In this document: one piece after another, positions 51,853-60,287 of the stretch
How positions within the stretch are numbered: the stretch's first letter is position 1
How the letters are laid out: each line of letters opens with the position of its first letter
Assembly (NCBI RefSeq): GCF_014649855.1
Contig: NZ_BMTV01000012.1
Location: forward strand, 62,001-126,000
Source: Streptomyces roseolus
Lineage (GTDB): Bacteria; Actinomycetota; Actinomycetes; Streptomycetales; Streptomycetaceae
Direction of reading: 5' to 3'
Length of the DNA stretch: 64,000 bases
Program-made: the position numbers and the translations under genes
Notes under the pieces: generated by a model
The model's database searches: none
What the model was told of the DNA's origin: nothing
What the model saw: only the letters and a program-made list of their open reading frames with translations

Positions 51853-52260
51853 TCAGGCGGCCACGCGGACGTTCGCGTTGACCCAGTCGACGATCGACGC
51901 GGTCGTCGCGCCCGGGGTGAAGATCTCCGCGACGCCCTTCTCCTTCAGCGGCGGGATGTCCGCGTCGGGGATGATGCCGCCGCCGAAGACCTTGATGTCC
52001 TCCGCGTCGCGCTCCTTGAGGAGCTCGATGACCTTGACGAAGAGCGTGTTGTGCGCACCCGAGAGGATCGAGAGGCCGATCGCGTCGGCGTCCTCCTGGA
52101 TCGCGGTGTCGACGATCTGCTCGGGCGTCTGGTGCAGCCCGGTGTAGATCACCTCCATGCCGGCGTCGCGCAGGGCCCGCGCGATGACCTTGGCCCCACG
52201 ATCGTGGCCGTCGAGACCCGGCTTGGCGACGACCACGCGGATCGGACCGGTCACACCCAT
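51853..52260 (-). CDS. icmB: Cobalamin-binding small subunit of isobutyryl-CoA mutase
   Basis: 135 residues, a stand-alone B12 domain. The cobalamin signature D-x-H-x-x-G is in KPGLDGHDRGAKV (about 16-28), followed by LSILSGAHNTLF and VFGGGIIPDADI, the second and third B12 contacts. It pairs with a large subunit (IcmA) encoded elsewhere to interconvert isobutyryl-CoA and n-butyryl-CoA. The size and position agree with S. coelicolor SCO4800 (icmB), as I recall. ATG 52260 has GGAGG 6 bases upstream. No mutase partner is in this window. Confidence 0.88.
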   Translation of the reverse strand: MGVTGPIRVVVAKPGLDGHDRGAKVIARALRDAGMEVIYTGLHQTPEQIVDTAIQEDADAIGLSILSGAHNTLFVKVIELLKERDAEDIKVFGGGIIPDADIPPLKEKGVAEIFTPGATTASIVDWVNANVRVAA

Positions 52261-52547
52261 CACTGCCTCCACATGCGACCCCCGCGCGTCTGTGCCGGGG
52301 AGGTGAACGAACGTTATCGACAGCATCCCGCAACGGGCCGTTTCGCGGTGCCCGGCGAGGGGGAAATCACACGTGGGACACGTTCGTTCCGCGACCTGCT
52401 CCGCTCCGGGCCCTCCTCCTGGGCCCCCAGCCGCCCGCGGGGCCGGCCGCGAAAGGAGCCGCGGCGCCGGTCGCCGGGGCCCGTGCCGTCGTCCGTACGG
52501 CACGGGCCCCGGCGTACCGCGCCCCGGCGCCGCACGGGAGGTCGGCG

Positions 52548-53378
52548 ATGGAGTTCGCCAAGGTCACCGCCCTGTTGAAGGCCACCACCCTCGAAGCCGC
52601 CGTCCTCACCGGCCGCCTCGTCCTCTATCCGTCCGGGATCGTTCCGGAGCGCCTCGCCCCGGCGCGCCCGAACGACGGGCCCGTGCCTCTCGCGGGCGGC
52701 GGCGGCCGTCCGGTGGTGCTGCTGCACGGTTTCGTCGACAACCGCTCCGTCTTCCTGCTGCTGCGCCGCGCGCTCGCCCGGCACGGCCGCCACCACGTCG
52801 TGTCCCTCGACTACCCGCCGCTCACCGCCGACCTGCGGACCGCCGCCGAGGCCCTGGGGCGGCGGATCGAGGCCGTCCTGGTCCGCACCGGCCGGACCGA
52901 GGTGGACCTGGTGGGGCACAGCCTGGGCGGGCTCGTCGCCCGTTATTACGTACAGCGCCTCGGCGGTGACGCACGGGTGCGGACCCTCGTCACCCTCGGC
53001 ACCCCGCACGCCGGCACCTCGGTGGCGGCGCCGCTCGCCGACGCGCACCCGCTGGTGCGGCAGATGCGCCCGGGGTCCGAGGTGCTGCGGGAGCTGGCCG
53101 CGCCGGCACCGGGCTGCCGGACGCGGTTCGTGAGCTTCTGGAGCGACCTGGACCGGATCATGGTGCCGGTGGAGACGGCCCGCCTCGACCATCCCGACCT
53201 GCGGGTGCACAACGTGCGGGTGAGCGGCATCGGCCACCTGGCACTGCCCGTGCACCCGACGGTGGCGACCGGAATCCTCACCGCCCTCGACGGGGACGCG
53301 GCCGAGGACGGCGGGGCGGAAGGGGCGGCCGAGGGGATCGCCGAAGGAACGGCCGAAGGGGCTTCCTCGGTGGCTTGA
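52548..53378 (+). CDS. Alpha/beta hydrolase, lipase class 2-like
   Basis: 276 residues. Oxyanion strand VVLLHGFVDNRSVFLLL (about 55-72), nucleophile elbow DLVGHSLGGLVARYYV (Ser near 128), an acidic residue in the SDLDRIMVPVE region, and a C-terminal His in GIGHLALP. The N-terminal hydrophobic region is short, so it may be cytoplasmic or loosely membrane-associated. The C-terminal tail has Glu-Gly-Ala-type repeats (AEGAAEGIAEGTAEG). ATG 52548 follows GGGAGGT. It is divergent from icmB, and the gap of about 290 bases between them holds no gene. Confidence 0.85.
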   Translation: MEFAKVTALLKATTLEAAVLTGRLVLYPSGIVPERLAPARPNDGPVPLAGGGGRPVVLLHGFVDNRSVFLLLRRALARHGRHHVVSLDYPPLTADLRTAAEALGRRIEAVLVRTGRTEVDLVGHSLGGLVARYYVQRLGGDARVRTLVTLGTPHAGTSVAAPLADAHPLVRQMRPGSEVLRELAAPAPGCRTRFVSFWSDLDRIMVPVETARLDHPDLRVHNVRVSGIGHLALPVHPTVATGILTALDGDAAEDGGAEGAAEGIAEGTAEGASSVA

Positions 53379-53414
53379 AGTCGCCAGTCGACGGCGACAC
53401 CCCCGACCCGTTTT

Positions 53415-53540
53415 TCGAACATCTCTCGAACACAAGGCCAAAGGTCTGTGCGCGAGCTGGCGAAACACTGCCGATTGCCCGTTTCCTGCGCCGTCCAAGC
53501 CCGCCGAAGATTGTCGGTCCCGCGTACCGCCGGGTACAGT
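53415..53540 (+). promoter_or_regulatory. Promoter and direct repeats upstream of the M23 gene
   Basis: -35 TTGTCG (53511-53516), 18 bases, -10 TACAGT (53535-53540), giving a leader of about 75 bases. Further upstream TCGAACA is repeated at 53415-53421 and 53426-53432, 11 bases apart, about one helical turn, a possible activator or repressor site. Confidence 0.55.
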
Positions 53541-53621
53541 CGCGCCACTGCTTCCCCCCCGGGACACCCCCTGTCGGGCCCGCCCCGGACTGGTCCTGCT
53601 GCCGAGGCGAGAGAGACGTTG

Positions 53622-55064
53622 GTGAACGACCAGCACCCCCACGCCGGGTACGCCGGAGACGGCGCCCACCTCACCGGCGGCTTCGCGGCCGACCCGCTCT
53701 TCGGGGCCTGGTCCGACGCCGGCCAGACCGGCCACAGCGGCCAGTGGGACCTCGGTCAGCACGCCGCCGCCGGCGCGTACGACACGACCGGCCAGTGGAG
53801 CACCGCCACGGACGCCTACCCGGCACAGGACGTGTACGGGCAGCACCAGCAGTACGACACGACGGGCCAGTGGGACGCCTCCGCCTGGACCGAGGCGCAG
53901 CACACCGGCCAGTACGAGACCCTGCACTCCGGCGCCTACACGGCGCAGGGCGCGTACGGCCAGGAGGCGTACGACGCCACCGGCCAGTGGGCCGCCCCCG
54001 CCTTCGCGACCGACACCGGCGCGTACGACGCCACCGCCTGGAACCAGACCGCCGACCCGGTCGAGCCGGTCGTCCCCCAGCAGTACGTCCCCACGGCCGA
54101 ACAGGCCGACCACACCGCCGAGTTCGCCTACGAACCGGCCCCCGAGCCGGAGACGGCGTACGAGTCCGAGGCCGACGTCGCGTACGAGGACGTCGCGTAC
54201 GAGACCGGACCGGGCCACGAGGACGCGTCCGCCGAGACCCCCGAGCCCGCCACCGAGGTCCGTACCGACGCCGCCGCCGCCCGCCCCGTGCGCCGCTCCG
54301 CCGGCGGCAGCCGCGCCCGGCGCCGCACCCCCGCCAAACGCTCCGCGCTGCTGACCGTCGCCGTTCCCTCCGCCTGCGTCATGGGCGTCGCCGGCATCGC
54401 GGCCGCCTCCGTCGGCGGGCTCACCGGCGGCACCGAGGCCCCGAAGCAGAAGGACACCACCGCGCTCGCCGCCGCCGACCCGGCCGCCGTGAAGCAGATG
54501 GCGGCCAACACCGCGCTCGACACCCAGCTCAGCGCCCTCGACGCCGACGTCCGCGACTTCGGCGACCGCGCCAGCCGCACCCAGGAGCGCATCGACCTCA
54601 AGGCCCGCCAGGCCGCCGAGAAGAAGAAGCGCGAGGAGGAGGCGGCCCGCAAGGAGGCCATGCGCCCCAAGTTCATGCTTCCGGTGAAGCTGCACCAGCT
54701 CAGCGCCCGCTACGGCCAGTCCGGCGTCAACTGGATGTCCCTGCACACCGGCATCGACTTCCCGGTGCAGTACGGCACCCCCGTCATGGCCGCGACCGAC
54801 GGCACCGTCCGCACCCAGTGGAACCCCGCCTACGGCAACATGGCGATCGTGACCGCCGCCGACGGCACCGAGACCTGGTACTGCCACCTCAGCAGCACCA
54901 AGATCCGCTGGGGCCAGGTCAAGGCCGGCGACGTCATCGCCTACTCCGGCAACTCCGGCAACTCCACCGGCCCGCACCTCCACTTCGAGGTCCGGCCCGG
55001 CGGCGGCTCCGCGATCGACCCGCTGACCTGGCTGCGCAGCAAGGGCCTGGACCCCACGAGCTGA
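53622..55064 (+). CDS. M23 (LytM) peptidase with Gln/Tyr-rich N-terminus
   Basis: 480 residues. The first 200 residues are low complexity with repeated (T/A)GQW and YDxT elements, then an acidic stretch. A hydrophobic segment after RRRTPAKR (about 240-260) anchors the protein. A coiled coil follows (about 290-345: LDADVRDFGDRASRTQERIDLKARQAAEKKKREEEA). The C-terminal M23 domain has HTGIDF (about 377) and HLHFE (about 453) for zinc. It should be a peptidoglycan endopeptidase. Whether all motifs are active is not certain. GTG 53622 has GAGAGA upstream. Confidence 0.88.
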   Translation: MNDQHPHAGYAGDGAHLTGGFAADPLFGAWSDAGQTGHSGQWDLGQHAAAGAYDTTGQWSTATDAYPAQDVYGQHQQYDTTGQWDASAWTEAQHTGQYETLHSGAYTAQGAYGQEAYDATGQWAAPAFATDTGAYDATAWNQTADPVEPVVPQQYVPTAEQADHTAEFAYEPAPEPETAYESEADVAYEDVAYETGPGHEDASAETPEPATEVRTDAAAARPVRRSAGGSRARRRTPAKRSALLTVAVPSACVMGVAGIAAASVGGLTGGTEAPKQKDTTALAAADPAAVKQMAANTALDTQLSALDADVRDFGDRASRTQERIDLKARQAAEKKKREEEAARKEAMRPKFMLPVKLHQLSARYGQSGVNWMSLHTGIDFPVQYGTPVMAATDGTVRTQWNPAYGNMAIVTAADGTETWYCHLSSTKIRWGQVKAGDVIAYSGNSGNSTGPHLHFEVRPGGGSAIDPLTWLRSKGLDPTS

Positions 55065-55070
55065 GACCCG

Positions 55071-55126
55071 CACCCGTACGGGGGAGGGCCCGGTCCAGCT
55101 GGACCGGGCCCTCCCCCGTACGGGTG
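55071..55126. terminator. 56-bp perfect palindrome, bidirectional terminator
   Basis: Bases 55071-55098 and 55099-55126 are exact reverse complements, centred on AGCT. It lies between the convergent ends of the M23 gene (55064) and pcrA (55142). Confidence 0.95.
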
Positions 55127-55141
55127 ACTGGAGACGGGTGG

Positions 55142-57607
55142 CTAGAGCTTCTCGACCGGCGCGTACCGTAGCACCAGCCGCTTCGGCTTCTCGTCGCCGA
55201 AGTCGATCGTCGCCTGTGCCTTGTCGCCCTCGCCCGACACCGCCAGGACCGTGCCCAGGCCGAACTGGTCGTGGGTGACCCGGTCGCCGACCGTCAGCGA
55301 GACCACCGGCTTGTCCGAGCCCGCGCGGCGCGTCGCGAAGCCGGACGGGCCGGAGCGGGCGCGCGAGGAGGAGAGCGAGGCCGTCAGCGAGGAGGCGATC
55401 CCCGAGGTCGGACCGGCGGGCTTCGCCACCGGCCCCGTCCGCTTCCACTCCAGGTACGCCGGCGGGATCTCCTCCAGGAAGCGGGAGGCCGGGTTGTACG
55501 AGGGCTGGCCCCAGGCGCTGCGCATCGACGAGCGGGTGAGGTACAGCCGCTCGCGGGCGCGGGTGATGCCCACGTACGCCAGGCGCCGCTCCTCCTCCAG
55601 CTCCTTCGTCTGGCCGAGGGCGCGCATGTGCGGGAAGACGCCGTCCTCCATGCCGGTGAGGAAGACCACCGGGAACTCCAGGCCCTTCGCGGTGTGCAGG
55701 GTCATCAGCGTGATGACGCCGGAGCCCTCCTCGTCCTCGTCGGGGATCTGGTCGGAGTCGGCGACGAGCGCGACCTTCTCCAGGAACTCGGCGAGGGTCC
55801 CGGCTCCTTCCTCCTCCCCGCGCTCCTGCTCGAACTCCAGTGCCACGGCGGCGAGTTCCTGGAGGTTCTCGATCCGGGTCTCGTCCTGCGGGTCGGTGGA
55901 GGCCTGGAGCTCGGCGAGGTAGCCGGTCCGCTCCAGGACGGCCTCCAGGACGACGGCGGGGCCCGCGCCGGACTCGGCGATGGTGCGGAGCTCGTCCATG
56001 AGGACGTTGAACCGCTTCACGGCGTTGGCCGAGCGGGCGGCCATGCCGTAGGCCTCGTCGACCCGCTTGAGGGCCTGCGGGAAGGTGATCTTCTCGCGGA
56101 GCGAGAGGGCGTCGATCATCGCCTCGGCGCGCTCGCCGATGCCCCGCTTGGGGACGTTGAGGATCCGGCGCAGCGGGACGTTGTCCTCGGGGTTGGCGAG
56201 GACGCGCAGGTAGGCGAGGACGTCCCGGACCTCCTTGCGCTCGTAGAAGCGCACGCCGCCGACGACCTTGTAGGGCAGGCCGACGCGGATGAAGATCTCT
56301 TCGAAGACGCGGGACTGGGCGTTGGTCCGGTAGAAGACGGCCACGTCGCCGGCCTTCGCCTCGCCCTTGTCCGTGAGCCGGTCGATCTCGTCGGCGACGA
56401 ACTGGGCCTCGTCGTGCTCGGTGTCCGCGACGTAGCCGGTGATCTGGGCGCCCGCGCCGGCGTTGGTCCACAGGTTCTTGGGGCGGCGGGACTCGTTGCG
56501 CTCGATGACCGCGTTGGCGGCCGAGAGGATCGTCTGGGTGGAGCGGTAGTTCTGCTCCAGGAGGATCGTCGTCGCGTCCGGGTAGTCCTCCTCGAACTGG
56601 AGGATGTTGCGGATCGTCGCGCCGCGGAAGGCGTAGATCGACTGGTCGGCGTCGCCGACGACGCACAGCTCGGCCGGGCCGAGGTCCTCGTAGCCGGTGC
56701 CGACCAGCTCGCGCACCAGGGTGTACTGGGCGTGGTTGGTGTCCTGGTACTCGTCGACGAGGACGTGGCGGAAGCGGCGGCGGTAGTGCTCGGCGACGTC
56801 CGGGAACGCCTGGAGCAGGTGGACCGTCGTCATGATGATGTCGTCGAAGTCCAGCGCGTTCGCCTCGCGCAGGCGCGCCTGGTACATCCGGTACGCCTCG
56901 GCCAGCGTCTTCTCGAAGCCGTCGGCGGCCTGGTCGGCGAAGGTCTCCTCGTCGATCAGCTCGTTCTTCAGGTTGGAGATCTTGGCGCTGAAGGACTTCG
57001 GCGGGAACTTCTTCGGGTCGAGGTCCAGGTCGCGGCAGACCAGCGCCATGAGGCGCTTGGAGTCGGCGGCGTCGTAGATCGAGAAGGAGGAGGTGAAGCC
57101 GAGCCGCTTGCTCTCCCGGCGCAGGATGCGGACGCAGGCGCTGTGGAAGGTCATCACCCACATCGCGTTGGCCCGCGGGCCGACGAGCTGCTCGACGCGC
57201 TCCTTCATCTCGCCGGCGGCCTTGTTGGTGAAGGTGATCGCCAGTATCTGGCCGGGGTGCACGTACCGCGTGCCCAGGAGGTGGGCGATGCGGTGGGTGA
57301 GGACCCGGGTCTTGCCGGAGCCGGCGCCGGCCACGATGAGCAGCGGGGAACCCGTGTGGACGACGGCGGCCCGCTGCTGCTCGTTGAGCCCGTCCAGGAG
57401 GGAGGCCGGGTCCACGGCCGGGCGGTGGGCGCCGTCCCGGTAGTACGGGTCGCGGGGCGGGGGCGCGTCGAAGTGCTCCCCGAACAGGTCGTGCGGGACC
57501 TCCTCCGCCGGGGCGCCGTGCTCGTCGTCCTCGGGCGGGGGCGGGGCGTCCTCCGGGGAGTGGGACTGGAGGCCGGCCAGGAAGCTGTCGTCAAAGAGGC
57601 TGCTCAT
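55142..57607 (-). CDS. pcrA: ATP-dependent DNA helicase PcrA (UvrD family)
   Basis: 821 residues, superfamily 1A. Walker A is VAGAGSGKTRVLTHRIAHLL (about 92-111). Motif II is VDEYQDTNHAQY, motif III GDADQSIYAFRGA, motif IV and V LLEQNYRSTQTI, motif VI YVGITRARERLYL. The N-terminal 60 residues are an acidic, variable extension. It unwinds DNA in mismatch, nucleotide excision and recombination repair. The C-terminal tail VGDRVTHDQFGLGTVLAVSG is a KOW-like domain common in PcrA. ATG 57607 is 9 bases from a TAGACT box preceded by a RecA-NDp-like element. Confidence 0.96.
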   Translation of the reverse strand: MSSLFDDSFLAGLQSHSPEDAPPPPEDDEHGAPAEEVPHDLFGEHFDAPPPRDPYYRDGAHRPAVDPASLLDGLNEQQRAAVVHTGSPLLIVAGAGSGKTRVLTHRIAHLLGTRYVHPGQILAITFTNKAAGEMKERVEQLVGPRANAMWVMTFHSACVRILRRESKRLGFTSSFSIYDAADSKRLMALVCRDLDLDPKKFPPKSFSAKISNLKNELIDEETFADQAADGFEKTLAEAYRMYQARLREANALDFDDIIMTTVHLLQAFPDVAEHYRRRFRHVLVDEYQDTNHAQYTLVRELVGTGYEDLGPAELCVVGDADQSIYAFRGATIRNILQFEEDYPDATTILLEQNYRSTQTILSAANAVIERNESRRPKNLWTNAGAGAQITGYVADTEHDEAQFVADEIDRLTDKGEAKAGDVAVFYRTNAQSRVFEEIFIRVGLPYKVVGGVRFYERKEVRDVLAYLRVLANPEDNVPLRRILNVPKRGIGERAEAMIDALSLREKITFPQALKRVDEAYGMAARSANAVKRFNVLMDELRTIAESGAGPAVVLEAVLERTGYLAELQASTDPQDETRIENLQELAAVALEFEQERGEEEGAGTLAEFLEKVALVADSDQIPDEDEEGSGVITLMTLHTAKGLEFPVVFLTGMEDGVFPHMRALGQTKELEEERRLAYVGITRARERLYLTRSSMRSAWGQPSYNPASRFLEEIPPAYLEWKRTGPVAKPAGPTSGIASSLTASLSSSRARSGPSGFATRRAGSDKPVVSLTVGDRVTHDQFGLGTVLAVSGEGDKAQATIDFGDEKPKRLVLRYAPVEKL

Positions 57608-57616
57608 CGCCTCACG

Positions 57617-57639
57617 AGTCTAGGACGCCGCGCCGACAT
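57617..57639 (-). promoter_or_regulatory. Weak RecA-NDp/PafBC-like promoter of pcrA
   Basis: ATGTCGGCG (57639-57631), eight bases, TAGACT (57622-57617), then 9 bases to ATG. Spacing and -10 are exact; the upstream element matches 7 of 9 positions of the remembered consensus. Confidence 0.45.
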
Positions 57640-57697
57640 CCGGTCCCGCCTTCGTCAGGTCGCGGACGTGACGGCCCCCACCCCCGGCGGGCGCGGC

Positions 57698-58051
57698 TCA
57701 GACCCAGAGGGTCGCGATGAAGACGTTCGCCGTGGTCAGGCCGCCGACGGCGGCGAAGAGGCCCTTGTCGGCGGTCTCGTCGTCGCGCTTGACGTAGACG
57801 ATGCCGAGGATCACCACGAGGATCGCCAGCTTGATGCCGATCTTGAGGTTGTTCACCGTCTGGTCGTCGGCCTGGTTGAGGCCCACGAGCGCGACGCCGG
57901 TGACCAGCATGGTCAGCGCGCCGTGCAGCATGGCCGGGTTGAAGCGGGCCGTGCCGGCCCCGATCGCCTTCATCTGGGTGAGGAAACCGCCCAGGAGGGA
58001 GGCGATGCCGATGATGTGCAGCGCGACGAAGACATTGATGAGGACGTCCAT
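57698..58051 (-). CDS. Small four-helix integral membrane protein
   Basis: 117 residues, about four membrane helices: VLINVFVALHIIGIASLLGG, AMLHGALTMLVTGVALVGL, LKIGIKLAILVVILGIVYV and LFAAVGGLTTANVFIATLWV. No known function. ATG 58051 is fixed by TAGGCT on the minus strand (58064-58059), 7 bases away, giving a leaderless mRNA. The gene lies upstream of pcrA on the same strand but its -10 and the pcrA promoter suggest separate transcription. Confidence 0.82.
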   Translation of the reverse strand: MDVLINVFVALHIIGIASLLGGFLTQMKAIGAGTARFNPAMLHGALTMLVTGVALVGLNQADDQTVNNLKIGIKLAILVVILGIVYVKRDDETADKGLFAAVGGLTTANVFIATLWV

Positions 58052-58394
58052 GGGGCGGAGCCTAACCGTGCCCCTAACACCGCTCTCCGGCCGGGTCCAC
58101 CCACTCCCCCGCTTCGGTCGCCCACCCCCTGGAAACCTTCGCCGACCACCCGCGCGGGCGAAAGGAAACGGTCCCCGAGGGCCATCCGACGCCAATAGCG
58201 GTCAAGCCCCGGCCGGCGCGTGACGCCCGGGTCTAGCGTCCTGCCCCAGGTGGTCGGCGCCCCACCCCGCCGGTCCACCCGGCGGTGCCGGCCCCCCGCC
58301 GGAGAACCCCGGCGGCGGCCCGTCTCCCCTGTGCGGTCCGCCGCCGGCCCCGGCCGGCACCGTCCCCCACAGGGAGAGGATGTGACCCGCCCTC
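58052..58394. other. Intergenic region upstream of the NlpC/P60 gene
   Basis: About 340 bases. It contains the leaderless promoter of the gene at 58051 on the minus strand. A TAGCGT box at 58233-58238 on the plus strand could start an NlpC mRNA with a leader of about 150 bases. The leader is full of complementary GC blocks (for example GCCGCCGGCCCCGGCC) and could fold extensively. I cannot identify a riboswitch by eye. Confidence 0.45.
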
Positions 58395-59540
58395 GTGGCA
58401 GCGCACCGAAAACCCCGGCCGTCTCCGCTCGGCCGCCCCGCGGCCCGCACGGCCGCCACGCTCGCCCTCGCCTCCGCGGCCACCGCGACCCTCTTCGAGG
58501 GCTCCGGGCACGCCGACCCGGCCGGACCCCGCCGCACCCCCGCCCAGGTCAGGACCGAGGTCGACCGCCTCTACCAGGAGGCCGAGGTCGCCACCGAGCG
58601 GTACAACGGCGCGAAGGAACGGGCCGACGCCGCCCGCGTCTCCTACGACCGGCTCCGCGACGAGGCCGCCCGCCGCACCGAGCGGCTGAACACCGCCCGC
58701 CAGAGCCTCGGGGCCGTCGCCGCGGCCCAGTACCGCTCCGGCGGCCTCGACCCGGCCCTCCAGCTCGCCCTCACCTCGGACCCGGACGACTACCTGGAGC
58801 GGGCCGCCCTCGCCCAGAAGGCCGGCGACCGCCAGGCCGCCGCCGTCACCGCCGTACGCCGGGAGATCGCCGGACTCGCCCAGCTGCGCGCCGAGTCCGC
58901 CGACCGGCTCACCGCCCTGCGCGGCCACGAGGCCGAACTGCGCCGCCAGAAGGCCGCCGTCCTCGACAAGCTCGCCGCCGCCCGCCGGCTGCTCGCCCGC
59001 CTCACCGCCGAGGAACGGGCCCGCTACGAAGCCGCCGTCGCCGCCCGCACCACTCCCGCGGCCGCCGGGGCCTCCGGCACGGCCGCCGGGAGCGGTGCCA
59101 CGGCCCGGGCGGACCGCTCCTCCGGCGACCGGGGCACGAGCGCCGGGCCCGGAACCACCCCGGCCTCCGCCTCCGTCTCCGCTCCCGCCACCGGCCGCGC
59201 CTCGGCCGCCCTCTCCTTCGCCCGCGCCCAGCTCGGCAAGCCGTACGTCTGGGGCGCCACCGGCCCCTCCGCCTACGACTGCTCGGGGCTCACCCAGGCC
59301 GCCTGGCGCGCCGCCGGGGTCTCCCTGCCCCGCACCACCTACACCCAGATCAACGCCGGACGCCGGGTCTCCCGCTCCGAGCTGGCCCCGGGCGACCTGG
59401 TCTTCTTCTACTCGGGGATCAGCCACGTGGGCCTCTACATCGGCGGCGGTCAGATGATCCACGCGCCCCGGCCCGGCGCCCCCGTCCGGATCGCGCCGAT
59501 CGACGAGATGCCCTTCGCGGGCGCCACCCGCGTCGCCTGA
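58395..59540 (+). CDS. NlpC/P60 cell-wall hydrolase
   Basis: 381 residues. A signal peptide (MAAHRKPRPSPLG... to about GSGHADP) is followed by a long coiled coil (about 50-220: VDRLYQEAEVATERYNGAKERADAARVSYDRL and following) and an Ala/Ser/Thr linker. The C-terminal NlpC/P60 domain (about 265-381) has Cys in YDCSGLTQAAW (about 295), His in SHVGLYIGGG (about 343) and the third polar residue in MIHAPRPG. It should cut D-gamma-Glu to diamino acid links in peptidoglycan. GTG 58395 is the family start (VAAHRKPR) although its Shine-Dalgarno GGAGAGGA is about 14 bases away, farther than usual. Confidence 0.9.
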   Translation: MAAHRKPRPSPLGRPAARTAATLALASAATATLFEGSGHADPAGPRRTPAQVRTEVDRLYQEAEVATERYNGAKERADAARVSYDRLRDEAARRTERLNTARQSLGAVAAAQYRSGGLDPALQLALTSDPDDYLERAALAQKAGDRQAAAVTAVRREIAGLAQLRAESADRLTALRGHEAELRRQKAAVLDKLAAARRLLARLTAEERARYEAAVAARTTPAAAGASGTAAGSGATARADRSSGDRGTSAGPGTTPASASVSAPATGRASAALSFARAQLGKPYVWGATGPSAYDCSGLTQAAWRAAGVSLPRTTYTQINAGRRVSRSELAPGDLVFFYSGISHVGLYIGGGQMIHAPRPGAPVRIAPIDEMPFAGATRVA

Positions 59541-59546
59541 GCCGCC

Positions 59547-60287
59547 TCAGACCAGACGGCGGGCGGTGGCCCAGCGGGTCAGCTCGTGCCGGTTGGAGAG
59601 CTGGAGCTTGCGGAGCACCGCGGAGACGTGCGACTCGACGGTCTTCACCGAGATGTACAGCTGCTTGGCGACCTCCTTGTACGCGTAGCCGCGGGCGATC
59701 AGCCGGAGCACCTCCCGCTCCCGCTGGGTCAGCCGGTCCAGGTCCTCGTCCACCGGAGGCGCGTCGGTGGACGCGAAGGCGTCCAGCACGAAGCCGGCGA
59801 GGCGCGGGGAGAAGACGGCGTCCCCCTCCTGCACCCGGAAGATCGAGTCCACCAGGTCGGTGCCCGTGATCGTCTTGGTCACATAGCCGCGGGCACCGCC
59901 CCGGATCACGCCGATCACGTCCTCCGCCGCGTCCGAGACGGAGAGCGCGAGGAAGCGGACCGGGTCCTCGGCGGCCGCCATCAGCCCGGCGCAGCGGCGC
60001 AGCACCTCGACCCCGCCGCCGCCGGGCAGGTGGACGTCGAGGAGGACGACCTCCGGCCTGGTCGCGGTGATCACGGTGACGGCCTGGTCGACGTCGGCGG
60101 CCTCGCCCACGACCTCGACGCCGGTGACGTCGGTCCGTCCGATCTCGGCCTGCACGCCGGTGCGGAACATCCGGTGGTCGTCGACGAGGACGACCCGCAC
60201 CCGGCGCCCGGCACCGCCCGCGCTCCCCGCCCCGTCCGCGCCCGTCTCCCCGCCGGCTCCGGCCGTCGTCCCGGTCTCGTCGCTCAT
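59547..60287 (-). CDS. LuxR/NarL-type response regulator
   Basis: 246 residues. A Gly/Ala-rich leader (1-27) precedes a receiver domain with the acidic pair VLVDDHRMF (about 33-41), phosphoacceptor Asp 84 in VVLLDVHLPGG and Lys in GYVTKTITG. The C-terminal NarL/LuxR helix-turn-helix is LTQREREVLRLIARGYAYKEVAKQLYISVKTVESHVSAVLRKL. The ATG 60287 overlaps the histidine kinase stop by 4 bases, so both come from one transcript and pair in signalling. A likely target is the divergent PspC gene region at 61587-61670. Confidence 0.94.
   Translation of the reverse strand: MSDETGTTAGAGGETGADGAGSAGGAGRRVRVVLVDDHRMFRTGVQAEIGRTDVTGVEVVGEAADVDQAVTVITATRPEVVLLDVHLPGGGGVEVLRRCAGLMAAAEDPVRFLALSVSDAAEDVIGVIRGGARGYVTKTITGTDLVDSIFRVQEGDAVFSPRLAGFVLDAFASTDAPPVDEDLDRLTQREREVLRLIARGYAYKEVAKQLYISVKTVESHVSAVLRKLQLSNRHELTRWATARRLV

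Noticed and set aside
53511..53540. RecA-NDp promoter for the M23 gene
   Set aside because: TTGTCGGTC is close, but the TAnnnT box is 15 bases away instead of 8, so it reads as a normal -35/-10 promoter.
52314..57161. 1615-codon open frame on the minus strand across lipase, M23 and pcrA genes
   Set aside because: It overlaps three real genes and its translation is low complexity with no motif.
58240..58394. Cyclic-di-AMP riboswitch ahead of the NlpC/P60 gene
   Set aside because: Such switches do occur before wall hydrolase genes, but I cannot identify the conserved core by eye; a covariance-model search would be needed.
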